DNA of 64,000 bases from Myxococcaceae bacterium JPH2 (GCA_016458225.1 JAEMGR010000021.1:62001-126000), one strand, 5' to 3'; counted from the stretch's first letter, positions 38,017-46,476 are shown. Notes: generated by a model not told the origin, from the sequence alone. Program-made: numbers and translations.

Positions 38017-39825
38017 TTACAGCGTGACGAACTCGCGGCCCGTCCCCGTCGCCTCGGGCCGGGTCTCGGAGACCTGAGCGCGCAGCCAGCGCGCCAGCAG
38101 CTCGTCGGCCAGCACCTCCAGGCTCGTCGCCTCGAAGAATCGCGACACGGGCATGTCGATGGACAGCTCGGTGCGGATGCGCCCGGTCAGCTCGATGAGC
38201 CGCAGCGAGTCGAGCGCCAGCTCCTGGAGCGAGTGGATGGGCTGCTCCGGACGCTGTCCCCGCAGCGCCACCCGCACGAGCGTCTCGTGCAGGTACTCAC
38301 GCAAGAGCGCCTTGCGCCGCTCGGGGCTCGCCGAGCGCAGTCCGCCTAGCAGGTCCGCCGTCGCGGCAGCGGGCTTCCGCGAGGGAACATCCGCGTCGCG
38401 CGCGGACTCGATGCCCGCGGGACACGTGGGCAGGAACGCGGACGCGGGCCGCTCGGGCGAGGCCATCGCCTGGCCCAGCACCGCCAGGAAGTCCTCCAGC
38501 AGGCGCACCGCATCCGCGTCGTCCAGCAGGTGGCGCGAGTACTTGAGCGTGCCCGCGATGTCGCCACCGTCCTCGTGCAGCGCGAGGAAGAGGTCGAAGT
38601 CACACGTCCCACCGGACAGCTCCACCGGGCGGATGCGCAGCTCCGACAGCGTCAGCGCATGGCGCGGCGTGTTCTCGTAGGAGAAGAGGACCTGCGACAA
38701 GGGCTCGTCGCCCAGGTCCAACCCGTCCATGAGCTGCACGGGCAGGTCCTGGTGCGCCAGCGCGCCCGACACCACGCCTCGCGCTTGCTCCAGCACTTGC
38801 TGGAAGCTCGGGTCGCCGCGCAGGTCCGCGGGCAGCACGAGCAGGTTGGTGAAGTACCCGATGAGCGGCTCCACCTCGCTTCTCTGACGATTGGCGATGG
38901 GGCTGCACACGAACAGCTTGGGCTGATTGCCCGAGTACCGATGCAGCAGCACCTGGAACGCGGCCAGCAAGGTCATGAAGACGGTGACGCCCGCCTCGCG
39001 CGTCGTCTGGAGAACGGCCGTGGCCAGCGACGCGGGCAGGCGCAGCGGCAACACGCCCAGCTCGCGGCTCCGCGCGTGCGAGGTCGACGCGTCCGGACGG
39101 CCCACGCGCAGCCGCGGCCCATGGAGGCGGCTCGAGAGGCACTTGCGCCAGTGGTCCTGGAGTCCTTCCAGCACGCGGCCTCTCAGCCACGAGCGCTGCC
39201 ACCGCGCGTGGTCCGCGCACTGGATGGTCAGCTCGGGCAGGGGCGACGGCCGCTTCAGCCGGAACGCGTCGTAGAGGGCGGACACCTCGCGGAACAGCAC
39301 GTCCTGCGACCAGCCGTCGTAGATGATGTGGTGGAAGTTGATCAGGAGGACGTGGTCGTCCTCACGCAGCTCGAACAGCGTCGCCCGGAACAGCGGATCC
39401 CTCAGCAGGTCGAACGGGCGCCAGGCTTCGCGGGCCAGCGCCTCCTGGAGCCGCGCGGCGAAGCCCTCCTGGCTCGGCTCCAGCTCGCGCAGCGACACGC
39501 TCGACAGGCGGAACGCGCCGGGAGGGCGCACGCGCTGGACGACCTGGCCTCGGCTCGAATCGAACGAGGTGCGGAGGGCCTCGTGCCGATGCTCGATGGT
39601 CTCCAGCGCCAGCCGCAGCGCGCGCGTGTCCAGCGGCCCTTCCATGCGGAACGCGACGGGCAGGTGATACGCCGTGCCTCCGGGGTTGGCCTGGTCCAGG
39701 TACCACAGGCGCTCCTGCGCGAAGGACGCGCGCGTGCCTCCTTGGCGGGTGCCTCGCACCAATGGCGGCGCGGCGGAGCGCAGGGCATGCAGTCGCTGGA
39801 AGGCCCTCCAGACGTCGGCTTGCAT
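38017..39825 (-). CDS. NRPS condensation-carrier didomain protein (C-PCP), no adenylation domain
   Basis: A 602-residue protein. Residues about 20-450 form a condensation domain: SFAQERLWYLDQ, HRHEALRTSF and the catalytic HHIIYDGWS, all intact. Residues about 490-585 form a carrier domain around LALDSLRLIEL, with the phosphopantetheine Ser. There is no adenylation domain between or after them, so the carrier must be loaded in trans, perhaps by the stand-alone prolyl adenylation protein of this operon or by an enzyme elsewhere. The start at 39825 has GGAG eight bases upstream and forms TGATG with the stop of the preceding carrier gene; an ATG two codons earlier is too close to that site. Its product could be the nucleophile for the terminal condensation protein, which is speculation. 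Confidence 0.85.
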   Translation of the reverse strand: MQADVWRAFQRLHALRSAAPPLVRGTRQGGTRASFAQERLWYLDQANPGGTAYHLPVAFRMEGPLDTRALRLALETIEHRHEALRTSFDSSRGQVVQRVRPPGAFRLSSVSLRELEPSQEGFAARLQEALAREAWRPFDLLRDPLFRATLFELREDDHVLLINFHHIIYDGWSQDVLFREVSALYDAFRLKRPSPLPELTIQCADHARWQRSWLRGRVLEGLQDHWRKCLSSRLHGPRLRVGRPDASTSHARSRELGVLPLRLPASLATAVLQTTREAGVTVFMTLLAAFQVLLHRYSGNQPKLFVCSPIANRQRSEVEPLIGYFTNLLVLPADLRGDPSFQQVLEQARGVVSGALAHQDLPVQLMDGLDLGDEPLSQVLFSYENTPRHALTLSELRIRPVELSGGTCDFDLFLALHEDGGDIAGTLKYSRHLLDDADAVRLLEDFLAVLGQAMASPERPASAFLPTCPAGIESARDADVPSRKPAAATADLLGGLRSASPERRKALLREYLHETLVRVALRGQRPEQPIHSLQELALDSLRLIELTGRIRTELSIDMPVSRFFEATSLEVLADELLARWLRAQVSETRPEATGTGREFVTL

Positions 39826-40124
39826 CAGCATTGCTCCGCGCAGGCCCTGGCGCGCAGCCGGGCGAGGGTGAACACGCGGATGGCCTGGAGGCTGCGGAAG
39901 TTGTCCATGACGATGTCCGGCGGGCTCACGCTGATGTCGAAGCGCCGCTCCAGGAAGTTCACGAGCCGGAACAGCCCCATCGAGTCGATGACCCCGCGAG
40001 AGATGAGGCTGTCCTCCTCGGTCAGCCCGGCGTCGCGGGAGCGGAAGAGGAACTCCTGGTCGATGTGGTCGCGGATGATTCGGGCGACCTGCTCCTCGGT
40101 AAAATCTCCGATTGTCTGATTCAC
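39825..40124 (-). CDS. Stand-alone peptidyl carrier protein (probable prolyl/pyrrolyl carrier)
   Basis: A 99-residue carrier protein with a four-helix layout and the attachment Ser48 in GVIDSMGLFRL. The Asp-Ser-Met signature and the size match the free-standing carriers that hold proline while a flavoenzyme oxidises it to pyrrole (family of PltL/RedO). Identity as the prolyl carrier rests on its position between the proline adenylation gene and the downstream synthases and is inference. The start is GTG at 40124, with GGAG nine bases upstream. Its stop overlaps the C-PCP gene start (TGATG). An 81-bp gap separates it from the adenylation gene, the widest gap inside the operon; no promoter is evident there. 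Confidence 0.88.
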   Translation of the reverse strand: MNQTIGDFTEEQVARIIRDHIDQEFLFRSRDAGLTEEDSLISRGVIDSMGLFRLVNFLERRFDISVSPPDIVMDNFRSLQAIRVFTLARLRARACAEQC

Positions 40125-40205
40125 TGGCGTTCACTCCGGCTTCTGGGCATGGCACGCCCGTCGGGTCATCGACCCGTGAGTTGAACCTGCGTCATCGGGG
40201 CGGAC

Positions 40206-41768
40206 TCACCCGTGCTCGCGCGCCCGTTCCTGGAGCCGTACCCGGTCCTTCTTCCCCGTCGTCGTCTTCGGCAGCTCGTGACACGGGTCGATGCGGGCGG
40301 GGACCATGTAGCGGGGCAGGTACTCCGCGCAGTGCATCCTGAGTTCTTGCGGGCTGATGGCGGACGCGGCGCGGAGCACCACGAAGGCCCGCAGCTCGTT
40401 GCCGGTGAGTTCGTCGGGCAGCGTCACCGCCGCGCTCTCCTCCACGTCCGGATGCCGCAGCAGCACCTCCTCGACCGCGCCCAGCTCCACGCGGTGTCCT
40501 CGCACCTTGACCAGGTCGTCCCGGCGCCCCAGGAAGTGCAGGACGCCCCGCTCATCGCGCCGCGCGCGGTCACCCGTCCGGTACGCGCGCGCACGCCCTA
40601 GGAGCGGCCCCAGCACGGCCCGCGTGCGCTCCGGCATGCCCCAATAGCCGCTCATCACGGTGGGGCCCGCCACGCACAGCTCCCCCTCGTCACCCGGCCG
40701 CGCCTCCGCGCCGTCATCACCGAGCAGGAACACCTCGTCCCCGCAGCAGGCCCGGCCAATGGGCAGCGTCTCCGAGCCCTCCAGCTCTCTCGGCCCCACT
40801 GGCTGGAACGTGCAGACGTTCGTCTCGGTGGGCCCGTAGAGGTTGAGGCAGCGCACGTGCGGCAGTGAATGGACGAGCCGCCTGAGGTACTTCAGCGGGA
40901 AGACCTCGCCCGCGAAGAGCACCGTGCGCAAGGCGCGGAAGCCGTGGCGCTCCAGCTCGCCGCGTGCCACCAGCTGCGTGAGCACCGATGGGACGGAATA
41001 CCAGACGCTGATGTGCTGGGCCTCGATGAAGTCCGCCAGCTCGCGAGGAAAGACAGACAGGGCCGGCGGCACCAGGACAATGGCCGCGCCTGCCTTCGTG
41101 GCCGCGAAGAGGTCGAGGACGGACAGGTCGAAGTGGAGGGGCGCGTGACTCGACACGCGGTCCCCGGGACGGATGTCCGCCTCGGTGTGGGCCCAGTCCA
41201 CGAACGCGCGCGCGGCGCGGTGGCTGAGCATCACGCCCTTGGGCTGCCCGGTGGAGCCCGAGGTGTAGAGGATGTACGCCAGGTCCTCGGGGGACCCCTC
41301 GACAGGGGGCTCGCGCGCGGCGGGACCGGCCAGCGCCGCGTCCCACGAGAGGGTCGCCGGGCCGCCCGGGTCGGCGCGCCATGCCTGTGGCGCGGCGCCG
41401 ACGAGGATGGCGCAGCGCAGGCTGCTCACGGAGCCCAGCGTGTCCATCCAGGCGGGCGTGGTGAGCACGCCGGACAGCTCGCAGTCGCGCGCGATGAACT
41501 CCAGTCGCCACGCGGGCGCGGTGGGCTCCAAGGGCACGTAGGCGGCGCCGGCGCGCAGGATGCCGAACAGCCCCACCACGGCCTCCAGCGACTTGTCCAG
41601 ATGGAGGCCCACGCGGTGGCCTCGGCCGATGCCGTGGGCGCTGAGCGTGCGGGCCAGTCGCCCGGCCGCCGCGTCCAGCTCTCCGAAGGTCATGACGCGG
41701 AGGCCGTCAATGACGGCGGGCTGGTGAGCGAAGGCGCGCGCGCTGTCTTCGAGCAACGGGTACAGCAT
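40206..41768 (-). CDS. Stand-alone adenylation protein, L-proline specific (prolyl-carrier ligase)
   Basis: A 520-residue AMP-forming adenylation enzyme. Core motifs are present: LYTSGSTGQPKG, NLYGPTETNVC, YRTGDRA, and the terminal TTTGKKDR with the catalytic Lys. Reading the ten specificity positions by alignment to the GrsA frame gives D-L-L-Y-L-A-L-V-C-K, which I recognise as the code of the proline-activating enzymes that feed pyrrole formation (PltF, RedM, CloN4 type). The enzyme would make prolyl-AMP and load proline onto the 99-residue carrier. It is preceded by AGGAGGGGG five bases before the start and lies 19 bp after the dehydrogenase gene. This is one of the best-supported functional calls in the window. 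Confidence 0.93.
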   Translation of the reverse strand: MLYPLLEDSARAFAHQPAVIDGLRVMTFGELDAAAGRLARTLSAHGIGRGHRVGLHLDKSLEAVVGLFGILRAGAAYVPLEPTAPAWRLEFIARDCELSGVLTTPAWMDTLGSVSSLRCAILVGAAPQAWRADPGGPATLSWDAALAGPAAREPPVEGSPEDLAYILYTSGSTGQPKGVMLSHRAARAFVDWAHTEADIRPGDRVSSHAPLHFDLSVLDLFAATKAGAAIVLVPPALSVFPRELADFIEAQHISVWYSVPSVLTQLVARGELERHGFRALRTVLFAGEVFPLKYLRRLVHSLPHVRCLNLYGPTETNVCTFQPVGPRELEGSETLPIGRACCGDEVFLLGDDGAEARPGDEGELCVAGPTVMSGYWGMPERTRAVLGPLLGRARAYRTGDRARRDERGVLHFLGRRDDLVKVRGHRVELGAVEEVLLRHPDVEESAAVTLPDELTGNELRAFVVLRAASAISPQELRMHCAEYLPRYMVPARIDPCHELPKTTTGKKDRVRLQERAREHG

Positions 41769-41787
41769 GCGTCCCCCTCCTGCCTCG

Positions 41788-42933
41788 TCAGAGGCCCATC
41801 ATTCGAGCCACGAGGTCTCGCTGAATCTCCGAGGTGCCGGAGAAGATGCGGCTCCCCAGCGCGTCGCGCGCTTCCCGCTCCAGCTCCGTCTCCGTGAGGT
41901 AGCCCTGGCCGCCGTGGACCTGCACCGCGTCAAGGCATGTCTGTACCCAGGCCTCGCTCACGTGGAGCTTCACCAGCGACGCTTCCATCATCGCGCTGCG
42001 GCCCTGCTGCTTGAGCCACGCGAAGCGGTACAGCAACCCACGCGCCGTCTCCAGGCGCAGCCGCATCTCCACCAGCTTGGTGGACACGGCCTGGAAGTCG
42101 CCGATGGGCCGCTCGAACTGCCGGCGCTCGCGTGCATGTCGCACGCAGCGCGCCAGGATGCGCTCCATGGCCCCCAGCGCTGGCGCGAGGATGAAGCCGC
42201 GCTCGTACTCCATGAGCTGTGCGAACAAGGGCAGGCCCGCGCCCTCCGCGCCCAGGCGCTGCGACACGGGAACCTCGCAGCCAGCCAGCCGCAGCTCGCC
42301 CATGCTCGCGGTCCGCAGCCCCATCTTCGACACCGTGCGCTCGACGTGGAGCCCTGGCTGCCCACGCTCCACCAGGAACGCCGTCAGGCCCTCGCGTCCC
42401 CGCGCGGGGGCCACCGTGGCGAAGACCACGGTGAGGTCCGCCACGGGGGCGTTGGTGACGAAGACCTTGCGGCCCTGCAGCACGTACACGTCCCCGCGTC
42501 GGGTGGCCGTCGTGCGCAGCGCCGCCACGTCCGAGCCCGCCTCCGGCTCGGTCATCGCGTGGCTGCCCACGCGCGTCCCCCGGGCCAGCGAGGGCAGGTA
42601 GCGCTCCTTCTGCGCCTCCGTGCCCACCAGGAGGATGGGCAGCGCGCAAGCCCACAGGTGCGCGCCCAGCGCGAACCCGAGGCCGTTGTCCGCGCACCCC
42701 AGGCCCAGTCCCTCCAGCGCCTGAGCGGTGGTGAGCAGCGACTGCTCGGCGCCACCGTAGCGGCGCGGGAATGGCAGGCCGAGCACGCCGAACTCAGCGA
42801 CCCGCCGCCAGCCCTCGTGATTGAAGGTCCCGTCGCGGTCCAGCGCCACCACGTCGAATGAGAGCTGCTCGCGGGCGAACGCGGCCGCGTCTGACTTCAT
42901 CCGCGCGTCTTCGGGCGCCCACGCGAAGTCCAT
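41788..42933 (-). CDS. Acyl-CoA-dehydrogenase-like flavoprotein (prolyl-PCP to pyrrolyl-PCP oxidase)
   Basis: A 381-residue FAD enzyme of the acyl-CoA dehydrogenase fold: MTEPEAGSD, QVHGGQGYL and IFSGTSEIQR are family signatures. The residue before GTSE, the catalytic Glu in medium-chain dehydrogenases, is Ser here; instead Glu244 in MEYERGFI lies at the isovaleryl-CoA-dehydrogenase position, which is also where the prolyl-carrier oxidases (PltE, CloN3, RedW type) keep their base. Next to a proline adenylation gene and a free carrier, it most likely performs the four-electron oxidation of prolyl-S-carrier to pyrrole-2-carboxyl-S-carrier. GGAGG lies seven bases before the start, inside the end of the radical SAM gene (3-bp gap). 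Confidence 0.92.
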   Translation of the reverse strand: MDFAWAPEDARMKSDAAAFAREQLSFDVVALDRDGTFNHEGWRRVAEFGVLGLPFPRRYGGAEQSLLTTAQALEGLGLGCADNGLGFALGAHLWACALPILLVGTEAQKERYLPSLARGTRVGSHAMTEPEAGSDVAALRTTATRRGDVYVLQGRKVFVTNAPVADLTVVFATVAPARGREGLTAFLVERGQPGLHVERTVSKMGLRTASMGELRLAGCEVPVSQRLGAEGAGLPLFAQLMEYERGFILAPALGAMERILARCVRHARERRQFERPIGDFQAVSTKLVEMRLRLETARGLLYRFAWLKQQGRSAMMEASLVKLHVSEAWVQTCLDAVQVHGGQGYLTETELEREARDALGSRIFSGTSEIQRDLVARMMGL

Positions 42934-42936
42934 GGC

Positions 42937-44682
42937 TCAGCCTCCGCCTTGGGCGAGCACCGCGTGAGAGGCATTCCCTTGCAGCTCCGCCAGCATCGAC
43001 GCGGGCACGGTGAAGTCGTCGAACCAGCGGCCTCCGAAGGGGCGGGGGAGGGGGACGATCTGGTCACTCGAATGCGACAGGACGCGCCGGTTGTACGCGC
43101 GGATGTCGTCGCGCAGCGGAGCGGGCAGCGCGCCATCTTGCGTGAGCGCGCGCTCCATCTCGCCGAGCAGCGTCTCCGTCTCGGAGATGGCGGACAGGAT
43201 TCCCTGGCACACGCCGCGGGGAAGCACCCCCGCCTGTCCCTTGGCATCCACGAGGCGAGCCACCGCGCCATAGGTGGCGTCCTGGAGCTGGCGTCGTGAC
43301 AGCCAGCGCGTCTCGTAGTTGAGCCGCCGATGCCAGAGCGGCTCCACCATGGCGCGCCGATGCTCCTCCAGCGTGCGGTGGAAGAGGCGATAGCCGTGGG
43401 GCTCGGGGTCCTCGAAGAAGCGCGAGCCCGGGTCGAGGAACGGCACCATGGGACACAGCAAGGGCAGCACGCGCCGGCCCGGGAAGCGCTCCAAGAGGCC
43501 GATGCAGTAGTCCACCGTGTCGGAGATGGACTGCGGTGTCTGCTGGGGCATCCCGATGAAGAACCAGACCAGGACGCCCGCGATGCCCGCGTCGAGCGCG
43601 CGCGGAATCCAGGCCTCCATCTGCTCCATCGTGTACGTCCCGCGCCCGGACAGCTTGCTGATGACCGGGTCGTGCGACTCGGGCGACAGCAGGATGTAGG
43701 TCTGGCTGGCCTGGCCCATCCGCCGCAGCGTGTCCTCGGGCGTCAGGTGGAACTGCTCGACGAAGAGCTGGCGATAGCCGGCCTCGCGCACCGCCTCGAG
43801 GTATGCGTGGAAGCGCGGGCGCGTCTCCGAGTAGCACTGGAGCGCGTAGATGCCGGTGCGCGCGGCGGCGGGGCCCAGGGTGCGCAGCTCGTCGACGACG
43901 CGTGGATGGCTTTTCGGAATCAGCGTCTTCTTGACGCCCATGACCTGCTGGAAGGCCGAGCGCGAGCCGCCGCACCAACCACAGTCATACGCGCACCCGG
44001 TGTTGGGCAGCGTCATGATGAGCCGCGTCGCGGCCACGTCGCCGGGAGCGTCCCGGTAGAAGCCCCAGTCCACCGTGGCGTCGTTGGAGTCGCGGGCGGG
44101 CTTGTGCGCGAAGCCCGTGCGCTCGACACGGCCCTGGCGCTTGAACAGGAGGTTGGGGATGCCCTCCAGGTTCCGCTCGCCGCGCTGGAGGCGCTCGACC
44201 AACTGCCGGGTGGGCTCCAGCGTGTCGTAGCCCTGCACCACGACATCGATGGCCGGGTACTGGATGAGCTGCTCCGCGTAGTACGTGGCGGAGATGCCCC
44301 CGCAGAGGATGACCGCCTCGGGGTGGGCTCGCTTGATGCGGCCCGCCAGCTCGATGGCGCCGTGGCAGTGCGCCAGCCAGTGCAGGTCCACGCCGAAGAC
44401 GGGCGCCTCCAGCCGCTCCAACAGGCGGTCCACGTCCAGCGCCGGGTGCTGGAGCATCAGCGCCGCCACGTTGACGATGTCCACCGCGAGGCCGTGCGCG
44501 CGCAGGTGCTCCTTCAGCGCGAGGAAGCCAATCGGATACATCTCGTAGATGGACGTGACGTTGACGCTGTCGGAGTCGCTCAGATAGGCGAACAGCACGT
44601 CGTCCCGCTCGCGGAAATCATAGACACTCGGCGCGTGCAGCAGGAACAGGTCTGCTCGCAATGTGCTGAGTGGCTCGCTCAT
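42937..44682 (-). CDS. B12-binding-domain radical SAM protein, first gene of the operon
   Basis: A 581-residue protein. Residues about 10-170 fit a cobalamin-binding Rossmann domain (AHPEAVILCGGISATYYAEQ is the family's GG-x-xAT region). The radical SAM core begins at about 220 with a CxxxCxxC cluster, Cys230, Cys234 and Cys237 (TGCAYDCGWCGGS), which binds the [4Fe-4S] cluster. A C-terminal ~180-residue extension follows. Class B enzymes of this type methylate unactivated carbon or phosphorus, though a few catalyse ring contraction or other radical chemistry. As the first gene of the operon it probably tailors the pathway product or a building block; the target is unknown. The ribosome site is weak (GGAA eight bases upstream). 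Confidence 0.87.
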   Translation of the reverse strand: MSEPLSTLRADLFLLHAPSVYDFRERDDVLFAYLSDSDSVNVTSIYEMYPIGFLALKEHLRAHGLAVDIVNVAALMLQHPALDVDRLLERLEAPVFGVDLHWLAHCHGAIELAGRIKRAHPEAVILCGGISATYYAEQLIQYPAIDVVVQGYDTLEPTRQLVERLQRGERNLEGIPNLLFKRQGRVERTGFAHKPARDSNDATVDWGFYRDAPGDVAATRLIMTLPNTGCAYDCGWCGGSRSAFQQVMGVKKTLIPKSHPRVVDELRTLGPAAARTGIYALQCYSETRPRFHAYLEAVREAGYRQLFVEQFHLTPEDTLRRMGQASQTYILLSPESHDPVISKLSGRGTYTMEQMEAWIPRALDAGIAGVLVWFFIGMPQQTPQSISDTVDYCIGLLERFPGRRVLPLLCPMVPFLDPGSRFFEDPEPHGYRLFHRTLEEHRRAMVEPLWHRRLNYETRWLSRRQLQDATYGAVARLVDAKGQAGVLPRGVCQGILSAISETETLLGEMERALTQDGALPAPLRDDIRAYNRRVLSHSSDQIVPLPRPFGGRWFDDFTVPASMLAELQGNASHAVLAQGGG

Positions 44683-44813
44683 GAGCGGCGTTTCCGGCGT
44701 GGGCCCAAGGGGATGTCTGGGAATGGTGGGGGTAGATACAGCCGGCGCCGAGAATGGCCGTGGAGCCCCGGAATGTCCTTCGTCCCCCGGTACTGGAATG
44801 GAGGGATCTTCAG

Positions 44814-44843
44814 AACATAGGGGTATTTCTTATCTGTCTTGAA
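44814..44843 (-). promoter_or_regulatory. Candidate promoter of the NRPS/PKS operon
   Basis: The 283-bp gap before the operon contains one clearly A+T-richer stretch (about 44809-44855). Read on the minus strand it offers TTCAAG (44838-44843), an 18-bp spacer and TATGTT (44814-44819), a weak -35/-10 pair 132 bp upstream of the first start codon. The match is loose, and the compositional dip is the main evidence. Confidence 0.3.
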
Positions 44844-44886
44844 TTTGCGACAGGGCGGCGCCGAGCGGGCTTCGCACGAAACACCA

Positions 44887-44920
44887 CGGCCCGCTCCGGG
44901 TGGGTTCCGGAAGCGGGCCG
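44887..44920 (-). terminator. Hairpin terminator of the secreted-protein gene, upstream of the operon promoter
   Basis: An inverted repeat of 9 bp (CGGCCCGCT / AGCGGGCCG) plus 4 bp (CCGG / CCGG) with a one-base bulge and a 7-base loop lies 46 bp beyond the stop at 44966. On the minus strand it is followed shortly by GTGTTTCG. It would stop read-through into the biosynthetic operon. Confidence 0.5.
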
Positions 44921-44965
44921 CGCTGGCTCGGCAGAGATAGCGCGCTCGGTGAGGCGCGCGCGGGG

Positions 44966-45874
44966 CTACTTGAAGGATGTCTCCAACTCACCTTCGGCAC
45001 AGATGAGTTTCAGCCACTGCACGCCGGGCTTGGGGTCCTTCTTGAACAGACCGCCGCGGATGGAGTTCTGGTCGCCGGCCTCCAGGTTGCCCAGGACATA
45101 GTGGCTGCCGTCGGGCTTGCGGACGTCGCACTGGGTCCAGTCCTTGTCGCTCTGGTTGAAGACCGTCACGCGGTCGCCATCGCCCACGGCGTAGCCCTTG
45201 AGGGCGGCGGGGCGGGCGGGCTCGGCGTAGAGGAACTCGGCCTCGCCCTGGAAGCACTTGACCGTGACGCGGTCGGTGGGCGGCACCGGGGGGCTGGAGA
45301 ACTTCACCTTCATCACGGTGTCATCCGCGCCCGCGGACACGCGGCCCAGCTTGTAGAAGCGCTCGTCCGAGAAGCGCAGCATGCAGCCGGTCCACGCCTC
45401 CTCGGAATTGTTGTGAATCGTGACGCGGACGAGTCCGGACGCGAGGCTGCCGCGCAGGCGCGGGGCGGGCTCCGCGGCCTCGGCGGGCGGCGCGGGCGGG
45501 GCCGAGGGAGGCGGCTCCACCGCCACGGGGGCGGGAGCAGGGGCCTGCGCGGGAGCGGCGGCTGGCGCAGCGGCCGGAGCGGGAGTCGCCTCGGGGGCGG
45601 GCTTGATGGCGCGCGCGAACTTCGCGCCGCTCTTGACCGCGTCGGCGTTGAGCCGGACGAGGGCGCCCTTCACTTCCATGACGACGGCGGTTCCCACGGC
45701 CTTGGTGCCGTTCGCGTCCGCGAACAGGGTGACCTCGTCGCCCACGCTGGGGGCGTCCTTCGCGTCGACGTGCAGGAAGGGGTTGCCCGCGTCGATGAAG
45801 AGCTTCACGGGCTTGGACTCGGCCTGGGCGCCGGTCGTGAACAGCAGCAGCGAGACAAACAGTGCTTTCATCAC
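44966..45874 (-). CDS. Exported proline/alanine-rich protein of unknown function
   Basis: A 302-residue protein with a clear signal peptide (ALFVSLLLFTTGAQA, cleavage near residue 19). Residues about 20-92 form a small beta-type domain (VGDEVTLFADANGTKAVGTA). Residues about 93-140 are a Pro/Ala/Glu-rich flexible linker, and 140-302 contain two similar beta segments, each with an Asn-x-Ser turn and paired Cys (NNSEEAWTGCMLRF ... CFQGEAEF; NQSDKDWTQCDVRK ... CAEGELE), suggesting a duplicated disulphide-bonded domain. I do not recognise the family. Two adjacent Met codons make the start uncertain by one residue. It has its own upstream region with a nested inverted repeat and a terminator hairpin downstream, so it is probably monocistronic and independent of the biosynthetic operon. 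Confidence 0.8.
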   Translation of the reverse strand: MMKALFVSLLLFTTGAQAESKPVKLFIDAGNPFLHVDAKDAPSVGDEVTLFADANGTKAVGTAVVMEVKGALVRLNADAVKSGAKFARAIKPAPEATPAPAAAPAAAPAQAPAPAPVAVEPPPSAPPAPPAEAAEPAPRLRGSLASGLVRVTIHNNSEEAWTGCMLRFSDERFYKLGRVSAGADDTVMKVKFSSPPVPPTDRVTVKCFQGEAEFLYAEPARPAALKGYAVGDGDRVTVFNQSDKDWTQCDVRKPDGSHYVLGNLEAGDQNSIRGGLFKKDPKPGVQWLKLICAEGELETSFK

Positions 45875-46476
45875 ACTTCCTGGAAGAGGCGGTTGATTCG
45901 ACTCGGTTAGAAGAAACCGTCCGGCGAATCAAGCGGGCGACTGGCCGCGTGGGCAGGCCTATTCCTCTCGGGAATTGGATGCTGAGAAATTGGGCGCCCG
46001 TTCTTGGGGCGCGCTCACCCGCTGGCCTCCAGCTCCGCGCCGAGCGCGGCGATGCGGCGAGAGTCGCGCTGCCGCACGTGCAACATCAGGTCGTCGGTGC
46101 GGAGGGCCTCTGGACAACTCTCCCTTGGCTGGGCCTGCGCGGGAGGGCGGCGTGCACGCAGTTCAACCTGTCCCTTGGTGCGGTGATGCCCCAGGGGTGA
46201 ATGTCTGGCTTATCGCCAGCCCTTCTGCCGGCGGCGGAACGGCTCACGGGCATGATGGTCGTGAGGGTTCACCGCGGGAGGCGGCCTGGGGCGCGAGGTC
46301 CGTCCAGGAAGCCAGTTCACGCCAGCGAGCGAGGAGGCGACGCGGCGCTTCGGGCGGTGCTGCGCGCCGCCGCTCTCTCCACTGCCAGCAGATGCCAGAC
46401 CCCGGGTGTTGCCGCAAGCCCCCCCGCTCGTGCTCCACCATCGCCCGTTTCGTTCCAAGCGCAGGAGGGGCGAGTC
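45875..46476. other. Intergenic region between divergent genes, no gene seen
   Basis: 602 bp between the secreted-protein gene (minus) and the FAD monooxygenase gene (plus). I see no open frame with convincing coding character and no RNA gene. It holds a nested inverted repeat at 45894-45933 close to the minus-strand start, and GGAGGGG seven bases before the monooxygenase start. The rest shows nothing I can interpret. Confidence 0.6.
45894..45933 (-). promoter_or_regulatory. Nested inverted repeat upstream of the secreted-protein gene
   Basis: TTGATTCG (45894-45901) and CGAATCAA (45926-45933) are perfect 8-bp arms around a second inverted repeat, CGGTT (45905-45909) / AACCG (45916-45920), nearly concentric with it. 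It ends 20 bp before the start codon at 45874. It could be an operator or a structured 5' leader; the data do not decide. Confidence 0.4.

Noticed and set aside
42937-44682. DxHxxG methionine-synthase-type cobalamin motif in the radical SAM protein
   Set aside because: DLHWLA near residue 99 looks similar but aligns with the second beta-strand region of this family, and many such enzymes bind B12 without that motif.
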